Shown one piece after another: positions 33,411 through 45,922 of a stretch of DNA of 64,000 bases. Below the pieces are notes generated by a model, which did not search any database, was not told where the DNA came from, and worked only from the letters and a program-made list of their open reading frames with translations. Every line of letters begins with the position of its first letter. The stretch's first letter is position 1. The DNA lies in assembly GCA_022592445.1 (NCBI GenBank), contig JABYQR010000220.1:1-64000 (forward strand). Reading direction: 5' to 3'. Source of the DNA: Cytidiella melzeri. Taxonomy: Eukaryota > Basidiomycota > Agaricomycetes > Polyporales > Irpicaceae. A program made the position numbers and the translations under genes.

Positions 33411-35406
33411 ATGGTTGCTCCGCATCACACAAGACAGCCTCTGCGCAAATTCGCTCGTTCCGCTCTACATCTTCGCAATGACGCTCTCATCATAGGTCCT
33501 GGAGGTGAACTAGTGGAGGCCCACGCTACTGGTGACATTAATCCCGCCATACCAGAGCCTATAATAGGTCGGATCCCTGTAGATCCCGGCAACGTTGTAC
33601 ATGCCTCATCGGGACCAGCGATGGATTTACCAAAGTACCCCGTGGTATGTGTCGTTACATTCACAAAGCACCGTGAAGCTGACATGATAATAGGTAGTGA
33701 GCTTCACGCCTACCTCCGTTGTTCCAGCAATACCAGCTGCATCCGGGGTGTCTGCGCAAGGCATCTTGGCAACAGGTCCTCTGCCATCAGAAACTCAGCC
33801 CATAATACCTTCACCTGCTGTTCCCTCGGCTGCAGTTGTCACTGCACAATCCACGCCTTCTAGCTCGAGTCTACCCTCCTCGACGATATCATCGTTCAAC
33901 TCTATGTTACTGACATCATCCGTCGATTTCTCTGCAGCCGCTCCGACAACGCCCTCACAAGCCTCCAGCACGGCAATTCTGTCGGGCAGTAGCATGGCAT
34001 TTCCTCCTGCAGCATCAACAAGTCCATCGATTTCCGGAGCCAAACACGGAACAAACACGAGTGTGGCTATTGCGTTTGGGGCCGTGGCCGTGGCCGCCTT
34101 CTTGATTGCGATCGTTGCCTGGTTCGTCAGGATACGTGCTCGGTCGCGTCGTCGAAACATCAGCAAGAGGACTGCGTGGCCTTGGGACAACGGCGATCAA
34201 CACCTCGAGAGTGTCCACGGAGTGTTATCAAGCTACGAGAAAGACGAAGAGAGCGAAGGAGAAGCGCCAAGTCTTCATTCAGTCCTCACTTTACCTCCTG
34301 AATTAGTGGGAAGAGACGAGATCATGCATGGCACGCACTACATCCCCATGCCTCAGAGCCCATATCGATTGACGGGCGATCTCCACAAGAGCGTTCCTGA
34401 TCTAGCACCCGACATGGGTACGCTGAGAGTCGCCAACTACGTTCCTGGAGATAGCCGTGCGACGTCCCGCCTGGGTATGACGCTAACAGGTCACCCGTCC
34501 AGCACAGAAGGACCGAACCCATCACTGGACGACTTTGCCATGCTGAAGCAGCCCTGGCCGTCGTTGCGCGCCGACTCTGGTGAATCCGCCTTTGCCCTTG
34601 CCTCTATCGACGAGAAAAGCGACCCGTATTACTTTTCGAGCGATATGCACTCTCAAGGACCGACCACTAGGGCCCAACCGCCAGATAGCTGGGTTTCATC
34701 CTGGAAATCCAACATCATGCATGCATTCCAGGCTGTGGTTAGCGGCAGTTCAAGCACGACGCCCAGCGGTGATAAATACACCGTTGAGCCCACGAGAGTT
34801 GGCCAGGCGTCGTCGCGGCAACAAGTTTTATCGAGGCAAAATTCGGTCCAGTCACAGAGCGCAATCAGTCGACATAACTCTACTTCCGGACATAGCGTCC
34901 ATGGTTCCAACAAAGATCCGTCTGCATGGCATGCTGAGGCAGCGTACAACCGACGCGACCGCAGCTCCGATCTCTCAGTACCTCCCCTAGCTATCGTCAA
35001 GAACCGAGATCGCCACTGTGGAACCCTCTCACGAGCAAGCAGCGTCTATTCTACTGCTAGCGCGTCTTGCACCGAGCCCGCTCTGCCGATATCTGGCTTC
35101 GGGTTACCTCAGATACCCACTTCCCAGTCTGGCTCTTTGTCCTCGCTGCAACATGCCTTCCAGGGAAATGACCTCGACGACGCTCAGGTGACTGCAGAAT
35201 CCGTCGAAGCATCGGGCTGGAGACGTCACCGTGCCCTCTCTACCTCGGCGCATTCGGTGATGTCGTCGTTATCCAGAACGGCGAGTTCACAGTCTGAGGT
35301 GCTGACCGATCAAGAGCAGTACGCGCGCGGCGTTCTGAAAGAGAGGATACACAGCATTTCGAATGTGAAGCTTTCTGGATCTGACGATGTTGCCAGTCAT
35401 AGATAG
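33411..35406 (+). CDS. Single-pass membrane protein with Ser/Thr-rich ectodomain
   Basis: Two exons (33411-33644 and 33694-35406, 49-nt intron) give 648 aa. Residues 1-80 lack a signal peptide. Residues about 80-200 are rich in Ser, Thr, Pro and Ala (SSSSLPSSTISSFNS), as in O-mannosylated fungal ectodomains. One membrane segment follows at about residue 205 (SVAIAFGAVAVAAFLIAIVAWFV, read here as one block) with a basic stop-transfer RIRARSRRR. The 400-residue cytoplasmic tail is Ser-rich and probably phosphorylated. The topology resembles fungal wall sensors (Mid2/Wsc style), but no WSC or other domain is visible, so the role is inference. The missing signal peptide suggests either a signal-anchor or an unfound 5' exon. 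Confidence 0.65.
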
Positions 35407-35657
35407 AGTCAGCTCTGTGGGAATTGTCATTATAATCGTTCTTCCTGAAGTCTGAGCTTGTAATTCGTCGTATTAGATTGCTCTCTCCCTGCCATGCGAG
35501 TTCTGTACCAAGTAGGCTGCTTATTGGCGTGTTGTTGTTCTGATGGCACAACTGGCTTGCATGAATTACGTGCGTGTGAATAGTGGCAATTATAAACTAG
35601 AGTTATGTCCACGCGTTGTCCCAGTCCGCACGAACGGTCTACAGTGCCAATTGCGAT

Positions 35658-38600
35658 TACATCGCGACGGATGAATAGCCGAAACTCGAGCCTTCGAGAC
35701 CTCTTGCCACGAGAATGAATTGCTGTGCAGCCTCTCTTGTGCGTCGCAGAGATCGAGAGCTATGCATAGATTGTTAAAGTTTGCACCAAAATCATCAAAG
35801 CATGGTCTACTGACCTGAAAATCGTCTTGACAAACTTTTCCTTTGCTTCACTAGTCGCCTTTGACGGCATGAAGTCCGGCTGATAGAATAAAATCAGCTC
35901 TCCGAGCAAATAGCAAGATATCCAATCGAACTCACAGAGTACAAAATTTCATTGATCCATTCCTTGCTCTGAAGTGGGAAACGAGTGAGCATTGTCGAGA
36001 GCAACTCAATGAGGTTGGGTGTTGCAGTGCGAGGCGCAACCCCCGCGAAGCCGCTAAGAATCGAATGCATAATGTTTTTGCCATGCTTCTGAGCAAAGAC
36101 GTTTTTCGCTTCCTCCAATCCTTCTGCCGCTGCCGTCCGATTGATCATAGTAGCCTGAAACCAATGCAATTGAAGAGCAGACATAGAACGAGGAAAATCA
36201 AACAGCGTACAAGAAAGGTGCATGAGGCAACCAATGCATATCGCTCTTGCAGGGCCAGTGACCCGATGGCACATTGCATTAGCGCATCAGAAAGTTGTGG
36301 AGGCAGTTGATGAAATACGGAAACGAAATGCAGCGCGATCTATACGATGACGATGTTCAACAGGCTGGGACGCCGTAGTGTAGGCGTTTGGTACTGACCG
36401 TTTCTAAGGAGCTAAAGAACGTTTGGACAATCTCAGGGTTCTAGCAAGATTGATTAGCGGCTACTGATTGTCACAGAGTCTCCCACCTACTTCGTTCATG
36501 GACCCTGGTTGTCTAAGGAAGGCTAACGACGTCTGAAGCAAAGACAGCAACACATTGAGGACGACAGCATGAGCTTCGGATGTAGGCAGCGTTTTGAACG
36601 TTGTCGGCAAGAGAGAAGGAGGGTTGAGCTGTACTACGAGCATAGTTGCCAAGCTCAGCCAGACCGCTGTCAACTGTTTTTGAGACGCCACACAGATTAG
36701 CTCGAGGAGGGGCCCGGGTGATAGTGATAGAAGGGTAACATCCGAGGGTAGCGAAGTTACAGCCTTGATTAACTCGCTCAATGCCTTAGAGTTCGTTAGG
36801 AGAGCGTCGCGCATGAAGGAAAACAAAGCTTACATAGCTAATAGTGGCATCCGTTGACCAAAGTGCTACAGTCCTTCTAATAGCGTCCAATATGCTCTCC
36901 CGCAGATGGATGGTCCGAGGGTCATCTCTTGCACGCTTCATACGCTCCAATTCTTCTCTGATGTCAGGCGAGTCATCAAAGATGAGGAGTGAGTCGTTGG
37001 TGCGCGTGAGTCCTCGAGCAACTCCCGTGATGATTTGCAATTGTTGATAAACCAGGGCGCGAGTTTCGTCCGGAAGCTGACAGCGATATGAGTGGTGTAT
37101 TTTGAATTTCGAGCTTTCTGCCGTACCTGGGCAGACGATTGCAGAGCTTGGTATAGCTTCGCTACTACGGGGTTCACTATTGCCTGATCACCCAAAGTTA
37201 GTATCGTCAGGTCACAGAGTAACATTGGACTCACCTCCACAGGAGCAATCTCTTCTTCCGCAGGAAGCGCTTGTATAACACTAGCAATTGACTGTAAAAC
37301 TTTCCCTTTTTCCGTATCCTACGACCCGGGTCAAAAATCACTTGTAGAAACTGTCCAAAATGCGCCGCTCACTGGGATATTTGCAAGGCCAGCATGCAAC
37401 TCGCCGAACGCAGATATGTGCGGCGCGAGAGCTGTTCTGTTAGCATCGCATATATCGCGAAGCGAGTTTGCCGCAGGAAGGCATAGTGCGGGCTCCGGTA
37501 GGGCAGAGACTACGTAGGATATGGCATTCATGAGAAGCGAGGGTGTCCCAGGGCCAGGTGGCTGAGTGTATTGACTAGTGAACCACGTCGCGTATGCACC
37601 TGGGTGCCGTTGTGATCCTCGTGAACCGATGATCAGAAAACTTTCATAGCACCTACCAATCAATAATACAGCGGTCCGTCTGACACGGGTGCCCCCAGAG
37701 GTAGGTAGCCTTCCCAGTATTTCCTGGCCAAACAAGCGAGCCAGGTGGGGGTTATCTTCTAGAGGAACTCCCTCTTGAACCGCCATGATACAATGCAAAG
37801 TTCCTTCGATTTCCTGAAAAACAAACAGAATCGCCATACAGCCTAAAGAAAAAGCATCAGTCGGCTCACCTCCCATTGAGGATGCGCGATGTCTGGCGAC
37901 AGCCTCTGAGCCAAGTCGTTTACGTAGAAAGCAAGCAGATCGTCGCGAATGACATAGTAGCTAAGGTTCGCTCAGTAACTGCAGTAGTAGCAGACAAAGA
38001 AACTAGAACTTACGCGTTGAGAAGAGTATCGCCCAGGTCTCGTCTATAACTATTCTCAGGCAGTGGTCAGAATGTATCAGCAGACTACATTAGCTCAAAC
38101 GTACGCTTGAAACTTATCCTTCTGATCTGCAGTGATATCGGTCAAGGGACTATTCAAGGCCACCACAGATTCCACGCACCTCTCGGCCATTCCTGCAAAA
38201 CACTCTTTGGGGGCCACACCGACTTCCGACGCAAGACTCGAATAAGCTCCGAATACACAGCTTTCGATATATTCCACTGTTCACCGCTCATCTTCGACGA
38301 CGGAGGGTCCGCGTCGTCCTCGTCGGGGTCAGGACCTGAACTCCACAGGCTTTCTTGGAACAAATACCAAAAGCCCAAAGTCATCTCACTTTCCTCTTCG
38401 TCCACGCCGTAGTAGCCGGCTATACCCGTATAGGCCATAAGCAGCCTCAAAAATGTCTGAACAAGACGAGATTTCGAAGGAAACGATATTGTGACAGGAC
38501 GAGACAGCACAGGAGAAGCGGCAGACGCGAGGTTCGATGCGAAATACTGTGTCGAGTGATCGCCAAGAGCTGAAAGAAGTTTGCAGAATGACCGAGAGAT

Positions 38601-39886
38601 GGGGTCCGCAAATCCATCTATCGATTACAATGAGCTACCTCATTCCCAAACTTCGCACGCGTGATTGACACCTACCATTTATCGTGCGGTCCACGATCGC
38701 AGTGCCGTACTGCTCACACCAAAGAAGAAGTGGCTCGGTTAGCGACTTGGTCCCCACGCCGTCAGACAACGCAGACTTGGACATAATCTCCTGTAGCGCA
38801 TCGGACGCCATCGTGAACTCATTTTCGTCAAGTTCAGCCACAATAGATGCGGGCGACAGCAAAGCGATCAGGAGTGGAATGAGAGGTGTGATATCGCTTT
38901 CGCCTAGTTGAGCATTTAGAGTCAATCAAGAGGATCAAAGCGTGCTTACTTGGCCGGCACGTAGGGCATCCACGCCTCAAAGCATTTCAGTGCGGAGCGA
39001 AGTTCGTTGGGAGACGCGTGAGTCCGAGGGCGGGATACACAGTTTGTGATGACCTGGGTGACCATTGGTACAGCGTTACCGAGCAATCTTTCCATTTTGG
39101 ACCTGACAGTACCGAAAATATCGTGAATACAACGAGTGATGCTTGATGAGAAGAGATACACATACTTCTGTGGTGCAAGTAAATCCGCACTTTCTACTTC
39201 CTCCGCAACGATAGCCAGAAGGTCAAGCAAGGATTCCGTCGAGGCACCCAACTCCGAAAGTCTCTGCACACAGGACAGCGGCCATTCCGGCCATTCAGAC
39301 TGAGATGGCGTACAGAGCTTCATTGCAAGCGATGTTATCTACTGCACTATCAGTACTCTGAGATCTCAGCTACTGATAATGAGGAACATACGCACAGCGA
39401 CGAACAGTTTGCGTAGAATAACTTTGTTGTACCCAGCCACAATCGAATGGCCCGTCACGGCCACCAGCAGATCGCGCAGCTCACCATGATGCTCATGAGG
39501 AAACGAATCCCTGCAATCACACACAACTTCGCATTCATCGAACAACGTATACAAAAAGGTGTGCACAGACGTACCAGTCTCGCGCAATCTTTACCTGGAC
39601 GGTATGTGCCCCAAAGAACTGGACGTTTGGATCTGAGTGTTGCAGGAATGGTATGACGAGTCCCCAGGACTCTGGCCGTTTCTGGACGTCGAACAGTTCT
39701 TGCTGCACGTTTCGCTGCTCCTGAGCAGAGAGTTGGCTTTGTGGCGTTAGGGCTCGTTGTATTAGCTGCAAGGTCCGGTTAATGCTCGTTCCAAGCCCTT
39801 GGGATGGCGAGAGAACCTGCCTGCGCTGCTTGTTCTACATCTCCAGGCGCGAGAGCAGGAAGAAAGGAGGTCGAGGGAATGGACAT
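35658..39886 (-). CDS. Importin-13 / Kap122-like karyopherin beta
   Basis: A large gene of many exons. The N-terminus (MSIPSTSFLPALAPGDVEQA, then LIQRALTPQSQL, VQQELFDVQKRPESWGLVIP, SDPNVQFFGAHTVQVKIARDW) is the importin-beta N-terminal/exportin-1-like region. HEAT-like helices follow throughout (PQLVLDLL-type repeats, LKCFEAWMPYVP, DALQEIMSKSAL, YFAVLHFLQI-like segments). The C-terminus is PSKATSEAKEKFVKTIF, then REAAQQFILVARGLEGSSFGY. It carries cargo between nucleus and cytoplasm under Ran-GTP control. Intron 1 (39766-39820) has a GC donor (CAG|GCAGGT), needed to keep the conserved VEQAAQ-LIQ junction in frame. The start lies 143 bp from the divergent Crinkler-kinase ATG. Internal exon limits were not all fixed. 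Confidence 0.85.
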
Positions 39887-40029
39887 GAGCGCAGTGCAGA
39901 TGAGATGGTCACTGGTGGCGAGCACAATGTTCCAATGGGCACGAAAATACCACCCACGCACTGTTCATGGCGTCGATTACGTCAGCTTTACGAGTGAGCG
40001 CTGAAAACCAACCTTCGACCTTGTCCACC
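39887..40029. promoter_or_regulatory. Short divergent promoter
   Basis: Only 143 bp separate the minus-strand karyopherin ATG (39886) from the plus-strand ATG at 40030, or 80 bp if the in-frame ATG at 39967 is used. Both promoters must share this space or overlap the coding regions. No TATA box is evident. Confidence 0.5.
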
Positions 40030-41891
40030 ATGTCCACCAACTTAACGCTCTGGGTACTCGCTCCAGATCTTCCAGATACTCGACTGTTCTCTGTTGATGT
40101 GCGTGCTGAAGACACAATCGACAAAGTGGCCAAGATCATATGCCAAGAGTATCAAGACTTGGACCCAGTCAAGTGCAATCTTTACAAGGTTGGGATTGTG
40201 CACCGTCTCAGCCGTGTCTACACTAACATCAGGACTCAGTGCCCGGGTGTATTACGCAGACCGGCGGAAAATCTTTACAAACGCGCACGGGACGAACGAC
40301 ATAAGTTTCAGCTCCTTGAACCTGACAGTAAGGTTGGCGAACAAGACTGGGATGACGAGAAAGACCTCTGCGTCAAAGTGTTCATCGTATCGAGTGCGTA
40401 GCTGTGACCTGCACTCTTTCACGTACTCACTCGTCTCGTTTCTAAACAATAGCTCGTGGAGTCAAGCGCGCCCGTGCTGAAGACAGTGAGGACACAGCAG
40501 CGGTCGAGCGTCTGAAGCAGGTTTTTGGCTCGCATGCACCCTCGGACATTGCGGAAGCTCGAATATTCATGAAATATACAACTGGACCGAATGCCCTTGT
40601 TGCCTGCAACCGACCATATTCCTACAAACCAATTCCCTTTGCACTTCTCGACGAAGCCTTTGGGGACTTTGAGGTCAGATGCCAACAACCTCCATCGGAT
40701 GCGGCCCTCGAGTTTGCGAACGAACTTGCAGTCGTCGCATGTCAATGGCATCCGTCTGAATCACAAAGAGTCGATGAACTCTGGGAAGTAATAGAGAGAC
40801 ATACAGGACTTTACATTCCCGGACAAACAGTGCCAGGGTCCAGATGTACGACGGATGGAAACCTTTCGGTCAATATCATGCCGGCTTGCATACGAGACTG
40901 CAAGAATGAGTATGGAAACGCTCTTAACCAAGCGATTGCATATTACGGAATGTATCTGAGTCGAGTTGTGGATTCTGTTGCAAACTACGAGACACGCTTT
41001 CCTTGCATCCTCATGATAAATTACGGTATAGGTACACACCCGTACAGCTTTCGTAGGTTCTGATGTTTGCGATGTGTAGGCTCGACCTTGGCATTCTATG
41101 GTGCCACTTGGAACAGGCAGGTCACAGTCCAGCCACTCGCTATGCCGTTTGAGCTTTCTACTACGCATTACGATGAACGGAATAGGCACGCCCTTGCATC
41201 CTGCCTAACCGCGTTCAAGACTGTTGCCACTGACATTGAAGCGCGCTACAAGAACATCTTGAATGCAGGTCCTTCGGACACGTCAGTGGTACACGCTCGC
41301 AGGTTCCCGTACAAGACATCGTTCAACGGGGGCAACTTTACCATACGATACACAGAGCGGCTTTCTGAAACCAAGCTTCTCTTCCGTGCTGCTAACGCAG
41401 TATCCCCGAGCTGTTATGTCGTCAAGTTCTCAAGGCGATATTCTGCAACGGTCCACCAGCTCCTCGCTGCTCGGGGTCACGCACCGAGACTGTTGCATTG
41501 TGAGCCTATTACTGGGAACTGGCTGGTGATTGTCATGGACGAATCGCAGTATACAGCGCTGCACGATATTCCAAGGCTCACCACAAATCAGAAAGATGAG
41601 ATTTGTAGGCGGGTGGAAGATATTACAAGGGAGCTACATGAGGCAGGTTACGTTCATGGCGACATACGAACATCCAATCTCCTTGTTGACCCTGCTTCGC
41701 TTGCGGGAGAGCTCAAGGACGTGAAAGTCCACTTCATCGACTTTGACTGGTCTGGTGCCATTGGACAAGCTCGCTATCCGCTGGGTGTCAACTCTATAAC
41801 GGTGAAGCGGCCAGATGGTGCTCGAGGTGGGGAGTTGATCACTACAGGTCATGATATGGACATGGTTTCGTATCTGTTCAATCCCTTGTAG
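40030..41891 (+). CDS. Crinkler-type N-terminus fused to a protein kinase domain
   Basis: Exons 40030-40393, 40453-41025 and 41080-41891 give about 582 aa. Residues 1-60 resemble the ubiquitin-like Crinkler (CRN) header: LTLWVLAPDLPDTRLFSVDV, DTIDKVAKIICQEYQDLDP, CNLYKV. A linker follows with DLCVKVFIVS at its end. A middle region of about 300 aa is unannotated (VKRARAEDSED, WEVIERHTGLYIPGQT). The C-terminus is kinase-like: LVIVMDESQYT (hinge), DITRELHEAGYVHGDIRTSN (HxD catalytic loop with the HRD Arg as Gly), and VHFIDFDWSG (DFG as DFD). CRN proteins are known as oomycete host effectors and occur widely in fungi and other eukaryotes, often fused to nuclease or kinase domains. Here the role is unknown. 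A 51-nt intron could lie near 40,190. An in-frame ATG at 39967 is an alternative start. Confidence 0.75.
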
Positions 41892-42432
41892 GCTCCTTCG
41901 TGTTTGATTCAACTTTGACTTATGGAGGTGCGTGTATGTGTGCACTGTGCAGCTACCTAGTGGTATAGTCTAGTCACTGTTCTGGTTGCGTACCGTACTC
42001 AATCTTTCAAGGTTACAATTTGTAGCATTTTACACATCTTTGCTTCATCTATCGGCAATGTGCGCATATCGGCCAGTTTCCTTCAGTCTGCCTCAGTGTA
42101 CTCTGAACTGCCTCTGCCCAAATTTTTGTGCAGATACTGCAATACATACTCCCTCGAGCTCTGGCCGTGCAAAGCACAATTCAGAAAAATCCACGCCTGC
42201 GTTCATCCTCTTCGGTCTAGCAGCTTGTCTACATGCATTTTCGCAGATGCCACATGCTGCAGACATCAAACATGAGAGCTCTTGTTTGCGCCAAGGCTTG
42301 GGTGATTGATGTTCACATTTGTGCATATCCTGACCCCTGTACACCCGAGCAGTCCAGATCAAACGACGGGAGACCAACACAAAGTGACTTGGGCATATAT
42401 GTATGAATACTAGCTACAATCATAACGCTCTG
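41892..42432. other. Intergenic
   Basis: Kinase 3' UTR and flank. The open frame at 41,986-42,309 shows no recognisable protein features. Confidence 0.35.
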
Positions 42433-43010
42433 TTCAAGTTGTCATTGTGGGAGTTGATATGACCTGCAGGTCTGCTGCAAGGTGCTTCCAGATCTCGTCT
42501 TCTTCGCAGAGTGATCTTGACATGGACAAAGGGTAAACGCCTTGTTCCACTCTAGATCTGCCTCGGGTGAACTTGCAAAGAGGCTCAGGCTTTTGCGTGT
42601 CTCACCTGCGAACGAAGAACAATAAAAAAGGTGTCTGGTTGTAGATTTGCAACGTCAGACTTACTTGTCTGTTCACTTCGCCACTGGGAGACGCTTCATC
42701 AAACCGCGGTTGACAAGCAGTACCTGGCTCGTTGCGCACGGGTCTTTGAGGTACGCTGGACTGTTGTTTCTGCTGGAATTGCTGTTAATGGGATAGTGAC
42801 AAGGTAAAATCGATGCTCTTGACCTCGCGACGGAGGAGGCAAAGTTCCAACTCTTGCACATTTCACCTGTGGACTCAACTCACCACCAAGGATACAATGC
42901 TCAATCTTACATGTATACACTGATCCGTGATCATCCACTCAAACAGCGCAGGGGTCTCCAAGTCGTGCTATTTGCACCTGTACCGACTTACCTCGCATCT
43001 CGGACCTATA
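42433..43010 (-). CDS. Possible small gene of unknown function
   Basis: Coding-like minus-strand blocks with plausible splice sites: one frame at 42,699-42,938 reads WMDDHGSVYTCKIEHCILGG and EHRFYLVTIPLTAIPAETTV, and another at about 42,450-42,570 reads RSLCEEDEIWKHLAADLQ. A donor GTAAGT near 42,990 fits a first exon upstream. I could not assemble a full gene and recognise no family. It could also be the decayed 3' neighbour of MsrA. Confidence 0.25.
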
Positions 43011-43190
43011 GCACAAGTCTGCAACAAGAGAACAGAACAGAAAAACCCCTGCCATTGCGGAATGCCTACAACAACCCAACCCATCATACATGTACTTCTG
43101 TTGATGAACCGCTGGTCAATACCTACGAGGTTGAGAAGAAATGGTCCGACACGAACCCATTCATTTGGCCACTGTGGCCCGAATCCCGCC

Positions 43191-44056
43191 TCACCAGTGC
43201 AACCGGTGAGTGGGGCACTGGTACCCGGACGGGTTCTTGTGCAGGTACTCTTGGTGGTAATCTTCTGCGTCCCACCATGGACCTGCAGCTTCGATCGAGG
43301 TGACGATCTTCTTGCCTGCGCAGGGGGTTTAGCCTCTGTTCGCTCAAAAAAACGGAGGGCTCCTTGCGCGAGGGAACGTACCCTTTGGCGAGAAATGCTT
43401 CGCCTGGACCTCCTCTGTAACACGCTTTGCGATCTCGAGTTGTTCGGGGGTGTTGTAGTAGATGGCAGAGCGGTATTCTGTTTAGTGAGATTATGAGTGG
43501 GGGAAGATGGAATGGAACGGTGCGTGTATGTGCGTGTGTTGCTTACGAGTGCCTGTGTCTCCTCCCTGTCTGTTGACGGTCGTAGGGTCGTGCGTACGGT
43601 AAAAGAACTCTGCACGTCGGGGATGTTGTCAACAAACTAGTCTTACCCCTCTCAGTTATGTGGAGGTTGCTCACCAACTAGCTCGTCGTACTTGACGACC
43701 GTCGGGTCAAACTCGATTCTCAACGCTTCCGCATGGTTCGTCGAGCCCGAGCAGACTTGACGATAGTTCGGGTTCTCAGCATTCTCGTGCCCGCCCGTGT
43801 AACCAACAGCGGTTTTCAAGATGCCCTTGTTTTGCTTGATCGGGTAGTGCTTGAGGAAGATGTGCTCGACGCCCCAGAAGCAACCTGCGGCGAACGTAGC
43901 GACTTCTACTGTAAATATATTTGAATAATCCTGGCTCGAACTCCAAGGTCTATGAGCGCACTTACCTGGCATGGTCGTCGAGAGGGTTCTGGATGAAGGT
44001 GTATTCTGGAGAGCTGGACGTGCAGATGAGAGGAGAGTGCGAAGGGACGCAAACAT
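43191..44056 (-). CDS. msrA: Peptide methionine-S-sulfoxide reductase A
   Basis: Five exons (43966-44056, 43675-43908, 43547-43609, 43382-43477, 43191-43315) give 202 aa. The catalytic GCFWGVEH block is present, followed by [49 protein letters not shown] sequence and a C-terminal [13 protein letters not shown] whose Cys can act as resolving residue. It reduces the S epimer of methionine sulfoxide with thioredoxin. The start [17 protein letters not shown] looks like a mitochondrial presequence. A second in-frame ATG (MPVEVATF) begins just before the catalytic domain and lies directly before intron 1, so mitochondrial and cytosolic forms could come from one gene. The frame is open upstream to 44,215. 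Confidence 0.9.
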
Positions 44057-44590
44057 TGACAATGTATTTTGGCTCTCTCTGTCGGTTGCGGCTCTTGTAC
44101 TGGGTTGCACTGCAGCTGACAACTCGGTTGCGTCAGCTTGCACGTGCTCCCCCGAGTTGCTCATCTTTGCGCAGCTTGTGGACGCTACTATCGATGAGTC
44201 GGCCCTGCAGGTCACCAGGTATAGTAGAACATGGCTGTTGAAGGGAGCGTAACACTTTCTTCAGTACACCCCTGCCTACAGTAGCTTATTGATGATAGTT
44301 ATTCAGACTGGACAAGCCAAACAACTATCCATATATAGGGTATATAAACGTGTGCGCCATTCTATAGCAACAGAGTGCAGATCTTACCGCATGGGAGATC
44401 GCATACCTACTACAACCGCTGTGCAGCACCATCTTTACCGAACCCCATGTGGAGAATTTCTACAGCATGACGGTCACGGCCAATCGCTCAGCTCGTGGAT
44501 ACTCCTCTCTGCGCCATCATCTGACGACATCAACATTTTCTCACTACACAGAATAAACCTTGACAGCGTAATAGATGCCAATGGCCAAGC
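44057..44590. other. Intergenic
   Basis: MsrA promoter region and 3' flank of the DUF6533 gene. No gene is recognised. Confidence 0.35.
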
Positions 44591-45922
44591 CAAGCTATAG
44601 CAACAAAATCAGAAGTCAGCGAATTTCTTGAGTGGTCAATGCGGAGGGCCCGACTTACAAGCTTGCGAGATAGTACTGGGTGGCCTGGGTGCAATTGTTT
44701 GTGAGAACGGGGGTAGGTATACTACAACAAGCTGGATAAGGTGACGCACCGGAAGCTTGATGAACAGGATCAAGCCTGTGTACCTCAAAGCTGAATATGT
44801 CCATGAGCTAATGTTCAGGCTTTTGGTTACTAAGATAGTATTGCTCACCGAACACTGTCTGTAAATGGTCTAATCAGAACTCTCATATACGGAGGGTAAC
44901 AGCACGCGGTGGTGAGTACGCACCAGGAAGAATGGAGCACCGTCTTTTCTGAGAAACAGTAAAATGCTCGCGTTGCTGCGGCGTGGGCGATCTAGGATGT
45001 TTAAGAAGGAGAGAAGGATGACGATGGAATCAAAAGTAATAATGCAGGCCCACGCAGGAGCAAGCGTAGGAGCCTTTGCGAAAACAGCGCAGGTGTCAAG
45101 GAAGGGGATGTATGTGGTGTTGCCTGCGTGATCGTGGCAGTGAGGATTATGGTGGGGGTGTGCGTATGCTGAGAGACGCACGGGGCACATCCTTCATCCC
45201 AAACGCACCGAGTACCAATGCGGTGACGTGTGTGAGTATGAGCGAGGTGAGGACAACGTAAAAGACCCCCCGACGACCGTCCCATGCTTGTAGGTGGCGC
45301 AACGTAAGGTATGCTGCGGGGAAAGTCGGTAAGCGGCTGAGTATACGGTTGGCAAGAGCAGCATACTGTTTGTCCCGATGGCGGAGAGTACAATGCAAAA
45401 CACTAAAATAGATGCGAAGGTCTGACAGCTGACACATGTAGTGAGCATGTCTTTTAATCAAACAAACACGAATTCACGCACGTCTATACAAGAGGAATCA
45501 GACAATGTCAAAGATAAAAGAATCTCTACTCTGTTAAACTCGCCTGGGCACTCATCCTGCTGGGAGGGAGAAAAATCAAGACTAGGAAATAAAACGTCCG
45601 TCATCAGAAAGCGCGATAAGGATTTAACGACCGACCGGTGTTGGTATACATCAGGCTGCATATGAGTCCATATCGGCCAAGGCAGAAGATGATTCTTGAC
45701 AACGTAAACCGGCTAGCTTTCCAAATAATCTCGACTTCTTGGTCCAAGGTAGCCAGGTGTTCCCATAGAATGACGACAAGCCCAGACACTGCAAGGTGGG
45801 TTCAACTTAACCCATGATACATGAGAAGGACACTTACGTGCGAAATATCTTGTGTGTAACGCATCGTGCAGCCTTGACACGATAAGCGGCTCTAATGGAG
45901 ACGCAACTTGTGCAAGGTCCAT
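44591..45922 (-). CDS. DUF6533-type multi-pass membrane protein
   Basis: Exon 1 (45838-45922) and the start of exon 2 (45788) read LEPLIVSRLHDALHTRYFA joined to LSGLVVILWEHLATLDQEVE and then IIWKASRFTLSRIIFCLGRYG. This is the DUF6533 signature (hydrophobic helix, LD-REVE-IWK, RYxxI). Further hydrophobic blocks lie at 45,400 (ASILVFCIVLSAIGT), 45,270 (QAWDGRRGVFYVVLTSLIL), 45,030 (APAWACIITFDSIVILLSFL, then LLFLRKDGAPFFL) and 44,780 (YTGLILFIKLP). Together they make about seven membrane segments, a topology common in Agaricomycetes. Function is unknown. Most internal exon joins and the exact stop were not resolved. Confidence 0.6.
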
